Below, piece by piece: positions 62,576 to 64,000 of a DNA stretch of 64,000 nt. The notes under the pieces were generated by a model. That model worked only from the letters and a program-made list of their open reading frames with translations, did not search any database and had not been told where the DNA came from. Each line of letters opens with the position of its first letter. The first letter of the stretch is position 1. Source of the DNA: Maribacter polysaccharolyticus (GTDB taxonomy: Bacteria > Bacteroidota > Bacteroidia > Flavobacteriales > Flavobacteriaceae). A program made the position numbers and the translations under genes. The stretch spans positions 94,473-158,472 of the forward strand of contig NZ_JARBUY010000006.1 in the NCBI RefSeq assembly GCF_028882255.1, in the 5' to 3' direction.

Positions 62576-64000
62576 ATGGGAAAGATTACAGGTTTTTTGG
62601 AATTCGATAGAAAAACAGAAGAATACGCACCAGTGGATGCAAGGGTAAAGAATTATAAGGAATTTACCCTTCCGATGAAAGAAACGGAATTAAAAGATCA
62701 AGGTGCCCGTTGTATGGATTGTGGCATTCCTTTTTGCCATAGCGGTTGTCCTTTAGGCAATCTAATCCCTGATTTCAATGATGCCGTATACCGTGGCAAA
62801 TGGGAAAAAGCCGCTAAAATTTTACATTCGACCAATAATTTCCCCGAATTCACGGGAAGACTATGCCCTGCACCTTGCGAAGAGGCATGCGTACTGGGTA
62901 TCAATGAAGATCCCGTGAGTATTGAAAATATCGAAAAGAATATTGTCGAGACCGCCTTTACAAATGGTTGGATCAAACCCGTACCTCCAGCTGAGCGTAC
63001 CGGCAAGAAAGTGGCCGTAATAGGTTCCGGACCTTCAGGTCTGGCAGCAGCACAACAATTGAATCGTGCCGGACATTTGGTCACGGTTTTCGAAAGGGAT
63101 GAAAAACCGGGCGGATTACTTCGCTATGGTATTCCTGATTTCAAAATGGAAAAAACTGTCATTGACCGTAGATTGGCCATATTGGAAGAAGAAGGAATCA
63201 CTTTTAAATGTGGGGTTCATGTTGGGGTCGACATAAAAGCAAGTGAACTTAAAAAAGAATTTGATGCCTTGGTGTTATGTGGAGGAGCTACCGTACGTAG
63301 GAGTTTGCCCATTAAGGGAGTAGATCTTAAAGGTGTTGTCCAGGCTATGGATTTCCTGGCACAAAACAATAGACGTGTAGATGGCATTAAGGATTTGGGT
63401 GAAGAAATATTGGCTACCGATAAAGACGTCATCGTTATCGGTGGTGGTGACACCGGATCCGATTGTATAGGAACTTCAATCAGACATGGAGCCAAGTCGG
63501 TATCCAACTTTGAGATTATGGACAAAGGCACTCCGGAAAGACCGGAAGGACAACCATGGCCTTTTTGGCCCATGCGACTTCGCACCAGCTCATCCCATAA
63601 AGAAGGGGCAAAACGTTTTTTCAGTATATCGACTAAAGAATTTATCGGCGATGCCGATGGCAACCTCAAAGGCTTGATCACAACAGAAGTGGAATGGGTG
63701 AAAGAACCCGGTAAACGGCCCATGCTTAAGGAGGTGCCGGGAACCGAAAAAGAATGGAAATGTGATTTGGCCCTCTTGGCCCTTGGTTTTACCGGTTCTG
63801 AATTGACCATAGCAGAGCAATTAGGTTTGGATGTGGACCCACGAACAAACATTAAAGCCACCGCTGTAAATTACATGAGTAATGTACCAGGGGTTTTTGT
63901 TGCCGGGGATCAACGCAGAGGTCAGTCATTGATCGTTTGGGCCATATCGGAAGGGAGACAGGCAGCGCACCATATAGACAAATACCTTATGGGACAATCC
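62576..64000 (+). CDS. gltD: Glutamate synthase small subunit GltD, 3' end cut by window edge
   Basis: The visible 475 residues of the FAD/NADPH subunit that passes electrons to GltB. The N-terminal cysteine-rich Fe-S region CMDCGIPFCHSGCPLGNLIPDFNDAV ... CPAPCEEACVLG is complete, followed by the FAD motif VIGSGPSGLAAAQQL, GGLLRYGIPDFKM, the NADPH motif VIGGGDTGSDCIGTS and VPGVFVAGDQRRGQSLIVWAISEGRQAA. Typical length is about 488, so only a few residues lie beyond the edge. The start ATG at 62576 is 8 bases after the gltB stop. Confidence 0.97.
   Translation, partial: MGKITGFLEFDRKTEEYAPVDARVKNYKEFTLPMKETELKDQGARCMDCGIPFCHSGCPLGNLIPDFNDAVYRGKWEKAAKILHSTNNFPEFTGRLCPAPCEEACVLGINEDPVSIENIEKNIVETAFTNGWIKPVPPAERTGKKVAVIGSGPSGLAAAQQLNRAGHLVTVFERDEKPGGLLRYGIPDFKMEKTVIDRRLAILEEEGITFKCGVHVGVDIKASELKKEFDALVLCGGATVRRSLPIKGVDLKGVVQAMDFLAQNNRRVDGIKDLGEEILATDKDVIVIGGGDTGSDCIGTSIRHGAKSVSNFEIMDKGTPERPEGQPWPFWPMRLRTSSSHKEGAKRFFSISTKEFIGDADGNLKGLITTEVEWVKEPGKRPMLKEVPGTEKEWKCDLALLALGFTGSELTIAEQLGLDVDPRTNIKATAVNYMSNVPGVFVAGDQRRGQSLIVWAISEGRQAAHHIDKYLMGQS

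Noticed and set aside
1..64000. CRISPR arrays, insertion sequences, prophage or defence genes
   Set aside because: No repeat-spacer pattern, transposase or phage-like gene was seen; gene content is core metabolism throughout.

Overview
This window is a chromosomal segment of a marine-type Flavobacteriaceae (Bacteroidota), roughly 40% G+C by eye. The assignment rests on gliding and type IX secretion genes (gldJ, porV), a GLPGLI-family protein beside a TonB-dependent receptor, DUF5686 and 2TM-domain proteins, a MetX-aspartokinase-homoserine dehydrogenase fusion, and many promoters with the Bacteroidota -7 element TAnnTTTG. I see no insertion sequence, phage gene, CRISPR array, rRNA gene or clear horizontal-transfer boundary. 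It is a dense core-metabolism region whose interest lies mainly in regulation and gene architecture.

1-11.4 kb (minus strand): sulfur assimilation and methionine synthesis. A DUF2061-cysH-cysD-cysN operon (cysN runs off the left edge) lies beside an Rrf2 regulator, and its promoter region carries operator-like repeats. Next comes a metY - metX/AK/HSDH fusion - metZ operon led by a SAM-I riboswitch. Immediately upstream is metK, with its own leader that looks like a SAM-II riboswitch elaborated by three inserted hairpins. Sulfide made by the cys operon would feed the sulfhydrylases, and MetK converts the methionine to SAM, the likely signal for both leaders.

11.4-24.4 kb: a TonB-dependent receptor with its GLPGLI partner, deoxynucleoside kinase, dipeptidase E, a TonB protein, a membrane pyrophosphatase (with a long acidic C-terminal tail) beside a soluble pyrophosphatase, a DUF5686 surface protein, and the pyruvate dehydrogenase E1 beta subunit.

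24.4-32.2 kb (mostly plus strand): etfBA behind a perfect 18-bp palindrome, a bifunctional nuclease, a nucleoside transporter, thyA, a stand-alone glycogen-binding-like domain, a 2TM protein, dihydrofolate reductase and glutamate racemase.

32.2-44.4 kb: a PafA-like phosphatase, an MlaEF-type lipid transporter, DUF389, mannose-1-phosphate guanylyltransferase, a SprT-like protein, a GIY-YIG-like protein, an SDR, an M28 peptidase lipoprotein, PDH E2 and E1 alpha, and cytidine deaminase.

44.5-50.3 kb: porV diverges from gldJ with no porU between them, followed by murF, a small membrane protein and two tRNA-Val genes (GAC and TAC). 50.3-64 kb: a folC-tonB-exbD-exbB set, nhaD with a Glu/Leu-type dehydrogenase, a divergent acyl-CoA dehydrogenase, then gltB and gltD (the last running off the right edge). 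Nitrogen (Gdh, GltBD), ion (ExbBD, NhaD) and one-carbon/nucleotide (ThyA, DHFR, Cdd, dNK) functions dominate.
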